The translations under genes and the position numbers were made by a program. DNA of 64,000 bases, taken from Macrobrachium rosenbergii. Taxonomy: Eukaryota; Arthropoda; Malacostraca; Decapoda; Palaemonidae. The DNA is taken from contig NC_089741.1 in NCBI RefSeq assembly GCF_040412425.1, positions 38,384,538-38,448,537 of the forward strand, in the 5' to 3' direction. Numbering within the stretch: position 1 is the stretch's first letter; every line of letters starts with the position of its first letter. The notes beneath the pieces are model-generated. The model made no database searches, was not told the DNA's origin, and was given only the letters and a program-made list of their open reading frames with translations. Below, one piece after another: positions 1 to 10,004 of the stretch.

Positions 1-692
1 TATCTTATGGTTATCAGTCTTGTTATTAATATTTAGTTCTCCCTCATTGGAAGTCATCCTCTCCATTCTTTGTACATTGTGGCAGCAGGAATTTAACATC
101 TTCCACAAGCATTAATGAAATACCCGTGCATTGTTTGGCTGTCTTATCATATTGTTGGTTTCCACTGTCTTCTGTCATACATACCACTTTGGAATTGGTT
201 TTTCACTCCACCCAAAATTTTTGTTTGTTGACCCTCTGTTCATGTGTTACAAACACAGTTACTGTGAGTTGCTTGCTTGCACTTGAAAGCTTTTAAATGA
301 CCCTACCATGTTCACTTAAAAACGTGCTTGGAATGAGTAACTCTTGTTGATGGGAAGGTCAAACTATAACTGATGCCTGTTACTTTGTTTATGAGGAGCA
401 CCTGAGCAGACCTTCATAAAAGCTTTTTAAAACTGTTTGCCATTTCTCTTACACTACAAAAACTTAAGTTCTGATAATATAGCAAGCAGGTTTTCCATTT
501 TTGAAGTTTAGTCCTGATTGTATAGCAAGCAGGGTTTCCATTTTTGAAGTTTAATCCATTAGTTATGTGGACCACTGATTAGTTGAAAGCCCCTTCACCA
601 TTGACAGAGTTTGTTTGAAAATTACATAAATTGTTACTGAAACACAGCAAAAAGAACTTGCTGTTGATTTAAAATTCATTTTCTCTCTGCAG
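1..692 (+). other. RTEL1 intron, 3' part
   Basis: AT-rich sequence ending in a pyrimidine-rich acceptor (ttttctctctgcag) directly before the exon at 693. No open exon is recognisable. A 43-bp tandem duplication (unit starting tatagcaagcagg) lies at about 478-556. Confidence 0.6.
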
Positions 693-837
693 GTCAAGTC
701 ATCCCTCGGAACAGATATGTACAAACAGTTTTCAGAAGCAGTGAAAAATTACCAAAAAAACAAGGATTACGATGGCACAGTGGCTATACTTGTTCCTTTG
801 TTCGTTGGCGAGCCCAAAAACCATACGTTGTTAAGAA
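693..837 (+). CDS. RTEL1: RTEL1 helicase, penultimate exon (harmonin-homology domain)
   Basis: The exon lies between an acceptor (ctctgcag) and a strong donor (gtaagt at 838). Phase 0 reads V-K-S-S-L-G-T-D-M and continues YKQFSEAVKNYQKNKDYDGT to ...HTLLR, with one base left over. Joined to the exon at 3886 it matches the C-terminal harmonin-homology helical domain of RTEL1: a YKQ..D.D start, a PLF/EPK middle and an LLRRF..FL..DHQTKF end. RTEL1 is the Fe-S DNA helicase that resolves T-loops, D-loops and G-quadruplexes in telomere maintenance and recombination; these domains bind partner proteins, not DNA. The helicase exons lie to the left, outside the window. The open frame starting at the internal ATG (717) is only part of this exon. 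Assignment is by remembered family pattern. Confidence 0.8.
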
Positions 838-3800
838 GTAAGTGTCATTGCTTATTGGTACTAGGACAATATAATATTGATAAATATTGTATGGGTATCC
901 TTCATAGGAGATTGAGAATCAGAGATCATAAAATTTGAACAGGAGTGTTGAATAGTAGTGTTAAAGTACTTTAAATCTTCAAATTATTCAAGCAGTGGTT
1001 ATAGAGTTTGAACAAACCTTATAAATTACAATGCTTGTCAAAATAATTTTGTCAATTTTAATACATGTACTTACACCGATTCCTGCAATTTTTGCTCTTG
1101 AGGAAGGTTTTAAACAGTTCAACTTTACCCAGCTTTTATCATTTCTTATCCACTCAATGGTTTTATTTGCTGTTTTCCCTAGATTTTTGAGGAGAAAAGT
1201 TTATAGTTAGTAATATGGTGCTCTTATTATTTACTCTCCAACATTCTGTTTTAGGAAACAATACAGCGTGTTCCTTGCATAGGATCTTCAATGGAAATTT
1301 TACTACAGCAGTGACCAGATAGAGTAATTGAAAACATTTCGAAGTTGTTTATATATTTATTTCCAGACTTTTGGGATATTCTTACTTGAATACAAATGAA
1401 TTATTTAATCACATCTTAAAATTTTAAAAAATATATTAAATACTGCCGCAGTCTGTCCTCATGCATGCTGCCATTGCTAGCTATCCTTGGGACTTATCCT
1501 CCTGACCTAGTCCATCCTAAAAGCCAGTTATCAGTACGTTAAGTTTTCCATTTTCAAGGCGTGATTATACTGCAGCCTCCTGCTCTTATCCATCCTAAAT
1601 GCCAGGTGCCAGTACGTTAAGTTTTCCATTCTCGAGGCATGATTATCCCGCTACTGACTGCAATTGAGGTCTCTTCTTGCCATTGCATCAGTTCCTGGCT
1701 ATCCTCGAGGGCTGATTTATGTTGCTGATTATACCCTAGGCCGGATTGTGCAGTTATTGATGGGCTGTTCTGAAGGCTGATCATCCTGCTACTGGACCTT
1801 CTGACCATGAAGACCTGATTTGCTGCTGCCTGTGCAAGCTATACCCTCGGTGTCTCGATCATGCTGCCCTTGCTCATGGCCTGCCCACCTGATTATGCCA
1901 CTGTGCTTGCCATCCTTGGGTCCTGATGGTACTTTCATGATTGTGCTGGCTGTCTTTTGATCAAAGCCTTTCTTCACTGCTGAACCTTTTTCAAAGTGTG
2001 ATTGTGCTGATGCTGCTGCTACTTATTTCCTCAAGGATTTATCATGCTGCTGCTACTCACTACTGCAAACATTCTCAAGGCATGATCCTGCTCCAGCTAC
2101 TGGTGATACTTGCCAGCTCTGTGGTCTGACTGTGCTGTAGCTACTGTTTACTATCCTTAAAGACCTGGTTGCACAGCTGCTTTCAGCTGTCCTCAGGCCA
2201 CCCATCCTCAAGGAATAATCATACTGACATTGTTGTCCTTGAGGCCTCTTGATTGTGCTGCTGCTTGAGGCCCGATTACTGTTCTCAAGGCCTGATTGTG
2301 CTGCTGCATGCTGTCCTGGAGGCCCAATTGGTCTGCTTTTCATAATTTTCTAGGTCTCATTGTCCTGCTGCTGCCATGGCTGCCTTCTGGCTTGATGGTG
2401 ACGGTGTATTGTCGTCTTTTAGGCAGGACTGTGCTGCTGCTTGTCCTTGAGGCCTGTCAGTGCTGCTGTACAGTATTCACAAGGCCTGATAGTGTTACTA
2501 CAGTACATGCAGTCCTTAAGGCCTCATTGTTTTGGTATCTCACCATTCTTCAGGTCTGTGTCTGCTACCTGTTGTCCTTGAGGATTAATCATGCTGCTGC
2601 ATGTCATCCTCAAGACCTGATCATTCTGCTATTCATTATTCTGAATGAATAGCAGAGGATGTTCAGCCATCCTCGAGTTCTGACATTCTGTTGCCCGTCT
2701 TCCTTGAAGCGTGATCATACTACTGCATTCCAATCTCGAGGCTTGATCGTCTTCCTGTTGGCCATTCTCATGGTCTGATTGTGCTGGTGCTGCGTGCATT
2801 CTCCTGCACATTACTGAATACCATCCTCAAGACGTGATTATCGTGCTACTGCAGTTCACTGTATTTGAGGCCTGTCACACTTGCAGCCTTAGTGTTGCTC
2901 CCAGTTGTTCTCGAGACCTGATCGACCTCATGGTTTGTAGTGTGCTGCCAATCATCCTATAGGTTTGATTGTGATCTTAATGCCACCCTTGAGGCCTGAT
3001 TGTCTCATTTCTCACCATTCTCACAATGTTGCTGTTTGCCATTCTCAAGGTCCAATATTGTTGTTTCTCGTCTTCTTTGAGGCCTGATCATCTTCCTACT
3101 CGCCATCCTTTTTGTATGATCATGTTGCTGCTGCTGCTGCTGTTCGCAGTTTTCAATACCCGATTGTCTTCTTGCACACCATCCTCAAGGGTTGATTATG
3201 CTGCTGCTTATCCTCTAGGCCTTGTCATGGTGCTGAATGCCATCTTCAAGTCTTGATCATCCTGCTGCTCACCTGTAGATCACACTGCTCCTTGTTGGGC
3301 TCGAGGCCTGATAAGTGTTGCTGCACTTCATCCTCACGGCCTAATCATTTTGCTGCTCAGCGTCCTCTACGTTTGATCATCCCGCTGCTCATAGTCCTCG
3401 AGGCTTGATGGTACTTGATTCATTGTCCTCAGGACTCGATCATCTTGCTGCTCATCGTCCTCTGGGTCTGATTGTGCTGCTCCTCATCATCCTTAAGGCT
3501 TGACTGTGCTGATACATGCCGTCACTAAGGTTACTTCCGCTGCTTTCCATTGGCAGTCACCCGAAGACCACTGAAAAAGTTATGTACTATTAGGAAGAGA
3601 CAATTTAATTGCAAATGAATTTTTGCAGTTGTAATTAATAAAAGAGCAAAGGCACCCTTCCAGGATATTTCTGTAATTAGTAGTTAGTGGTCAAACACAC
3701 TACTGAGGCATTTACATATGTAATGCAATAATTTTGTTCAAGGAAAATATTTTGTATCTGTAATCTGTATGAGCAAGCATAAATAACAAAAATAACTTAG

Positions 3801-3885
3801 CCAAGGAAGGAGCTGTTTAACAAAATACATGAATTACAGTAACAAGTAATTCTAGACATTTCATTCCTTTCTTTCCTCATTTCAG
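838..3885 (+). other. RTEL1 last intron
   Basis: Donor gtaagt at 838; acceptor ctttcctcatttcag ending at 3885. About two thirds of the intron is the minisatellite at 1441-3540. The remainder is plain AT-rich sequence with no recognised feature. Confidence 0.75.
1441..3540. repeat. Degenerate CTG-rich minisatellite in RTEL1 intron
   Basis: About 2.1 kb of loosely repeated units, roughly 40-60 bp each, built from a core like CCTCGAGGCCTGATTGTG followed by CTGCTGCTG and a variable linker. Copies are diverged in sequence and length, so this is an old array. Several open frames of 60-118 codons run through it on both strands, encoding Leu/Cys-rich or Gln/Ser-rich repeats. They have no family resemblance and sit inside an intron, so they are not called as genes. 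Confidence 0.85.
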
Positions 3886-3968
3886 GATTTCAGCAATTCC
3901 TGAAGAAGGACCACCAAACCAAATTCCAAGAAATGTGTGCTGAACTTCTAGATTCTTCAGGCAGATAG
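3886..3968 (+). CDS. RTEL1: RTEL1 helicase, terminal coding exon
   Basis: Begins after the acceptor ttcctcatttcag. The first two bases complete the Arg codon split by the intron (a+ga), giving R-F-Q-Q-F-L-K-K-D-H-Q-T-K-F-Q-E-M-C-A-E and then LLDSSGR and a TAG stop at 3966-3968. This completes the harmonin-homology domain (LLRRFQQFLKKDH..KF). The protein ends about ten residues after the domain. Human RTEL1 has long isoforms with a further linker, PIP box and C-terminal RING-like zinc region; none of that is present here, so this organism makes the short-tailed form or splices elsewhere for a longer one. Confidence 0.8.
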
Positions 3969-4152
3969 CACCTGTGGTCCACTGTCTTTGTCAGCAGCTA
4001 CAAACAATATAAATTATTGGTTCCTGTTAAACTGAGATACACCTTACTTTTCCTCCATTCATGACTGAAATATCCTATACATGAATACTGCATTTTTTTA
4101 TATATAAAACTTTCTAAATGGAAACGTTTTAGTTTTTTAATTTTTATTTTAT

Positions 4153-4158
4153 ATTAAA
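4153..4158 (+). terminator. Candidate RTEL1 polyadenylation signal (ATTAAA)
   Basis: ATTAAA lies 185 bases after the RTEL1 stop and is followed by a GU-rich stretch (gtgttttttgtaatgtg) at about 4172-4188, the usual arrangement of a cleavage and polyadenylation site. The 3' UTR would therefore run from 3969 to about 4175. Confidence 0.45.
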
Positions 4159-4209
4159 TATATCACTGCCAGTGTTTTTTGTAATGTGTTTTTTATTTAT
4201 GCAGCCTTG

Positions 4210-6870
4210 AAAATGAGAGTGATGCAGATTAATTGAAAGTAATGTTTGCAACTTGGATTTAAGACGTGCACACAGCATGATCTACAAAAAAATTGGGTGA
4301 ATCCTGTAAACTTTCCTGTCCTCTAAGCTTACTAAAATACCAAGGGACGATATACCTATAAACAAACTACAGTTTTACAAACAATTGCACAGTCAAAACA
4401 GGAAGATATTAGCCAATTAAGCAGGTCTCAGAATTGGTGATCAACCCCGAAAGGCACGATGAATTGTCTTGGATGGCTCAAAAGGTAGTCTCATGAACAG
4501 ATTCTTTGATGTTCATTACTAATTACCTGTACAATATTGGGACTGTTGTATGTAAGTAGGAAGATATCAAAAGAATGGAGTATTATGAATGAAATGAACA
4601 ACCATGTACAATAGTCCTAAATTTAGTTATCAGGAGGTGAAACAGAGTTCACAAGAATATGAGAAAAGTTACTCAAAACACAACAAAGCTTCTACGTTCA
4701 AGAGACTTTTAGTATGATACAACATAAACTGTAACACCAATAGTTTCAAATGTCAAAGGAATGAAGTTACTTCTAGAAGCACGTTACAACTTCCTTAATC
4801 AATAAGGCAATGGGCCAAAAAGAGCAGTTCTTTCCTCATGAACACTGATAAACAACCAGCTTGACCTAATCGAGCTTGTTAAAGTTTGTGAAAAGCCTTT
4901 CCTTGGTCAAAGAGGGAGATGAAGAAACTTCTAAGCATGTTCACTTAGGTTTGTAGAAACTAATAAGGTATTATTAGTGACCTCATAGCTTTTCCACCAT
5001 GAGTGGAAATCACAAGGGATGTCTCAGCAGTCATCTTCAAAGAAACATGCCTTTGAAATATGGTGTTTCCAAGCAAGTGTCCATCCACAAACATCTGGGC
5101 ACTCAGCTTTATCAGTATGGCAAAAAGTGGTTTTCCAACATAGCGAGATGTTGGCTTAAATGGAAGAGACAGGCTTACAATCCTCCCTAAGAGTAAATAA
5201 CAGTAAAACTGTAGTAGTATCCCTATTATCAATAGCTAATGTTAGTGACTCAAAAATATTGATCCTATTTCTCAGAAGAAACTTCCTTAGAATCTCTTAG
5301 CTTACTACAACCTCCAAATCCATGTTCTAAAGTGTAGAAAAGTCATGGATGAAATTATGGGCATAGGAGGTCCAAACAGTTCGAGTTCTCTTAGTGTATG
5401 TGTACATGATACCCATTGCTTAAATGCCCTTGATGAAACAAAGACCTGCCTTCATGGACCTGTGTGTTCAAGCCAGATCAGAACCATGCAGCCATCTGTA
5501 CGTAAGGAATGAATTCATAAGACTTGTGCTACCTCAGCAATGTCATGTTGCTAATGCAAATGCAAGGAACGGTCAACCTCCTAAGTTCTCTCATGAACAT
5601 CAATTCAAGTTCCAAAGAAAAATTCTAAACTGAAAACGATGAGCAAGGAAGACCCAATCTTACCCTCATCAATAAAACATCAAAAAGGATGTGTAAAAAA
5701 GCAGGAAGCTTCTCTAGCACGAATTGGTTGGTTTAATTCTTTCCTGCATAAAATACATCTTGGACAGATTTATCAGCCTTTGAAGATATTTTTGTAACTC
5801 TAGATAGAGTTACGATTTTGATAAGTATCCCTGAATACCAACTTCCTATTTAACTGAGAGCTATCAAGACTAAAACATTGCATGCTCAGTGGCTAACTTC
5901 CTGCCAATGTGCACTATATACAGGGATATGTCTTTGCTACTCGTTGGCCAACTGTCAGCTGGCCTCATAAAAACGTATAACTCTGTGTACTTACACATAA
6001 ATGTCTTGCTATGTAACAAATTTTACTTGAATGACATTAAAAGCTACTGTAAAAATTTTCTTTCAAAATTATCATTAGAGGAACAGCACCTTAAAATTCA
6101 TTTGTCTACTGGACTTACCTTTCCTTATGAACTGCAACTGATAAAATAAGGGGCATTCAAAATTCCTGCATCTGTCCATCAACCTTGCTCTTACTATATG
6201 ATTCAATAAGTCATCTCCATCTATCAGCAACGATGCAAAGCTAGAGAGGTTCCTTGTAACAACTCACCAAGCTGTCTTTATCTGATAGCTACAGTACTGG
6301 AGGGGGGAAAAATAGTAAATACCTGGAAAAAATGTTGTATCAGAATGAATTTCTAATTATAAAAACTCTGTCGACAGTACCTCTATTCAAGGAAAACCCC
6401 CCCCATTTAATTGCATAGAAAACATAGAAAAACACTTGAATCCCTATCAGAAACTATGTTGAAAGTCCTCTGAATTAAACACACAAAACCAACCAGAACA
6501 GTATTTATAAATGATCTTAGTATGATGAACTGATGGCACTTACCCCCCCTACAGGGGGAACTGTTTTTGGTAGGAGGGTCATTCTCCAACACCGGGTTAC
6601 ATTTGTTTTTGTTTGTTATCATCAGACCCATTTTTCCTATGAACTACTAACTTATTTTAGAAGGGAAATAATTACTGACAAGAATGACTACAAACTGCGA
6701 ATTTTTTACTTTATCAGTAATTTTATTTCCCTAAATGGCTGGAAAAAAAATAAAATAAAAAACTAAAATTAATACAAATACAATTGAAAATAGAACTAAA
6801 CATAGCAAATTTAAAAAATATATGTATATTAAAAATGAAAAATACTATAAATGGAATTTAAAAGATATGC
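4210..6870. other. Intergenic, no recognised feature
   Basis: Unique-looking AT-rich DNA between RTEL1 and the first transposon. Short open frames (for example 4960-5232 minus, 5424-5633 plus) show no recognisable domain and no exon-like splice pairing. Confidence 0.5.
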
Positions 6871-6873
6871 ATA

Positions 6874-7899
6874 AAGTAGGTTCTCGGTTTACGTCCAAGA
6901 TCCGTTCGTACGACAAGGACGTAACCTGATTTATTCCTTAAGTCGAAATTTAAGCAAACGTAACAACATGAATTAGTAAAAAGGAAAAAATAAAAAGAGA
7001 AAACAATCCCGGTAAATATCACCCTTACATTTACTGTACAATAAATAAAATAAAACAATTCCCTACCTTTCCTCCTGTGGTTTGGCTTGCATACTGGGCA
7101 TTGCAAAAGGGGGGGCGAGACAGGCTTGACTAGGCTACCGGGTGGAGGAAGGTACTGGAGATACTGGGGCAGGTGAGTGGAGAGGCAGAACCTGAAGGTG
7201 GTGGGGATACTGGGGCAAGGTCGTCTTTCTTCACTTTCACTCCCTTCCCTCTTTTCAAGGTTTCAAAGGAACTTTTAGCCTTCTCCTTATGAATCAGCAT
7301 TAGGCTAACTGGGATACACCATTGATGCTAGTCTTCCAGCCAAAGCACTAATAATCGTTCCATCTCAGTAATGAAACCACTAGGCTGCTTTGTAATCAGA
7401 GTTGATTTCATAGGGGCAGCTCCTTTCACATGTTCAAGTATGCGCTTTTTATTTTTGATGGTCGTTGACACAGTCATACAATTAAATCCAAGCGTGTGGC
7501 CAATATTCGATAGTGTTTCACCCTTTTCAGATCGTTTTATTATATCAGCTTCCACTTCCATGGAGTCAGCTTTTCTTCGTAGCACTGCCATCAGAAGATC
7601 CGCCTTATGCTTGGGAGCCATACTGCAATTAAAAGTTCCCAAAAAAGCAACACAAATGAGAGAGAGCGAACGAAACACAATGATGGCATAGAACAAGCGA
7701 GCGACTGACTCCGTCTTTCCCATATTCTGCCCGCGAGACAACGTTATTTGTCCATTACGCGTGCAAACTAGTTCCCGTGTGAAGTTTGAATTTACGTCCG
7801 AATGATGGAACAAGAATTTTTTAATAAATTTATCGGAGATTGTGAGATGTAACCACAAAATGACATAGGTCGCATATGACATAATCCAAGAACCTACTA
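6874..7899 (-). mobile_element. Tigger/pogo-like DNA transposon, internally deleted
   Basis: Imperfect terminal inverted repeats: the left end reads AGTAGGTTCTCGGTTTACGT and the right end, reverse-complemented, AGTAGGTTCTTGGATTATGT. Each end abuts a TA dinucleotide (6872-6873 and 7900-7901), the target duplication of the Tc1/mariner-pogo group. A minus-strand reading frame inside resembles the N-terminus of Tigger transposases (see 7130-7621). At about 1.03 kb it is far shorter than a full Tigger element, so the catalytic DDE part is missing. Confidence 0.7.
7130..7621 (-). pseudogene. Tigger-type transposase N-terminal fragment
   Basis: Starts with ATG at 7621 (MAPKHKADLL), then a helix-turn-helix-like stretch IIKRSEKGETLSNIGHTLGF and TVSTTIKNKKRILEHV, and the hallmark EMERLLVLWLED that precedes the CENP-B-type second DNA-binding half. 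A TAG stop follows at 7328-7330. The same frame resumes with H-Q-W-C-I-P-V-S-L-M-L-I-H-K-E-K-A-K, as intact Tigger proteins do after WLED. The copy is broken by this stop and lacks the DDE nuclease domain. The open frame upstream of the ATG (to 7921) is chance extension. It is a relic inside the element 6874-7899 and cannot encode active transposase. Confidence 0.75.
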
Positions 7900-7902
7900 T
7901 AC

Positions 7903-7964
7903 TAGAAATAAAAAAATTCACAAGATTAAAAATTAGAAATAAAAAAATTCACAAGATTAAAAAT
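7903..7964. repeat. 31-bp direct tandem duplication
   Basis: Two copies of a unit starting tagaaataaaaaaattcaca lie end to end immediately beside the right end of the Tigger-like element. Confidence 0.75.
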
Positions 7965-9688
7965 TATAAGTGACTACTGTAAAAGTAAATATAGCAAAAA
8001 TAAAACTAACAGGAATGAAGATATACCGACCAAAATCAATTAAAAATAATAAATAAACTTGAGAAATAAATGTAAAAAACCCACTATTTTTTAAAAGAGA
8101 TGTTTGAAAGATGAGCAGGCCCACAATGCTGGAACAAAGGGACACCTGCCATAAGGTCTATCCAGGATATCCATACAAAAACAAACAAGGGCTTTAAAAC
8201 ACATTTCCTCAGTCAACAAACATCTTTATTTACATTCATAAAAACTTGTGAGCCTGAATCTTAGGTACTTACAGTATTTAATACAGGTACAAAATTTATA
8301 GTATGAAAAAAAAAATCCAGAGCCGGCGTCCAATTGAAGAACATAACTGTAAGCAACAGATGTTGAAATAAAAAGACTCAAGCAGCAAAATGGCGGACAA
8401 CGTAATCTACAGACAGAGTAAATAAGTCATCCATCACCTACAGAAAAATGAAAGACTTAACGATGTAAAAACAAAAGACTGAAGCTTGTGCATAATTCAA
8501 TTTCTTATCTGCTTAAAAAGCTTGCAAAATCACTGAGCCCCTAAAACTAGAGTATGTACACTCTATCTACATTTTTACTGCATAAACCATTAAATGTAAG
8601 AATTAAAACCTCGTTTGATGATGGCAAGGCATCCAATACTTGTCCCTAAAACCATCGCTCAACGGCACACCTACATTAAGAGCACTTCAACATCTGAAAT
8701 TCAAGCACTGTATCTGGCAAAAGTTGAGAAGTTTGAAAGCTTTTAATAATAAATTAGCAAATCTGTAAACCTAATGTCTTTTATGCTAAATGTACTTCCC
8801 CGTCCTTCCAAACTTAGCCAATAAGAGACCTCAGAGTTGAAATTCTTGGGAAGCAATGAATTGTATTGTATTATTTTCCTTAATAAATTAAAATAAATTT
8901 CAGGGCAAGAAAATGACTTGCAAAGTTCCATTAGTTTACGAAGTAGCAAGAAACTACCACAGAATTAAGAGATCAAGGTGAGTGCAACTCCAGTTGACTG
9001 TGATAACTTCCCCTATCTATCTAGGACTCCATTAGTGTTTCATAACATAGTGTAAACTACTTTAAACTTTCAAGACAATTAGTTTGACGATAACAGAAGA
9101 AAGACCTCTCCACACACAAATCTAACTTTCCATCAATGAGGTGTGCTTGCCTTGACAAGTTTTACAACACCAAAAGCAAAGCATCTTGCCAAATCGGATA
9201 TTTTCCCTGCATGGCGCACGGATCTCCTTAACCCATTCAAAAGACCTAGTCAATCCCCTTGTCAAACTCTTGAAATCACAAGTACCAAGTGCATTTAATG
9301 GTTTATTCAATAACTCATTCACAATGTGATGTACAGCGTGTCACGAAATGACGTACAAATTCACCAAAGGAATTGAATTGCAGTTTATAAATTCACTAAA
9401 AACAGATGGCCATTGGGCAGTGTTTGAAAAATCACGCGAGCTACTAGGCAGTGTTTGAAAAGTACAAAAATCTGCGCAATATGTACTCCACATAATACAA
9501 CAATTCAAGATTTCAATCACACATTGCACACCATTATCATGACGTAGTTTCAACAGACAACCGAGTTAAAATCCACTGCACAGAAAAACCTTCAGATACA
9601 AGCAAGGTTCACTTAGTAATTAAGTTATACAGTACAGTCCTCTTAAAATTTAACAAAACCAGGGATTTCACGATGCTAATACTACACC
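7965..9688. other. Intergenic, no recognised feature
   Basis: AT-rich unique-looking DNA. Short open frames at 8743-8949, 9122-9322 and 9341-9553 (minus) have no recognisable domains. Confidence 0.5.
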
Positions 9689-9690
9689 TA

Positions 9691-10002
9691 CAGGCGGTCC
9701 CTGGTTGTCGGCGGGGTTCCGTTTCCGAGGGTGTGATGATAACAGAAAATCGCCGCTAACTGAAAATCGGCGATTTTCAGCCCTTTTTTGGCGATTTTCG
9801 GGGGTTATCGGCACCGAAAAGCGCTGATTTTCAGTTACCGGCGCCTCTGTTAGGTATGTATTGGTGCCAATACCCAATTATCGGCGCCGATAATCGGAAA
9901 TCGGCAATTTTCGGCGCCAAAAATTGACAATTTTCGTCGCTAGAAAAGCGCCATAAAACTGGATCGCTGTTAACCAAGCCGCCGTTAACCAGGGACTGCC
10001 TG
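9691..10002. mobile_element. pogo-like MITE (312 bp)
   Basis: Terminal inverted repeats: the left end is CAGGCGGTCCCTGGTT and the right end, reverse-complemented, CAGGCAGTCCCTGGTT; similarity continues inward (GGCGG). Each end is flanked by TA (9689-9690, 10003-10004). The interior is packed with short inverted CGGCGATTTTC-type motifs. It carries no protein. The CAGG start and TA duplication fit the pogo/Tigger group, and I recall near-identical ends from shrimp sequence. Confidence 0.75.
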
Positions 10003-10004
10003 TA

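Noticed and set aside
1617..3256. Small Cys/Leu-rich proteins in the first 3.3 kb
   Set aside because: Translations of a diverged minisatellite inside an RTEL1 intron.
4960..5232. 90-codon minus-strand frame, considered as an HBS1 or other conserved exon
   Set aside because: No GTPase or beta-barrel motif, no matching splice signals, and no match to a family I know.
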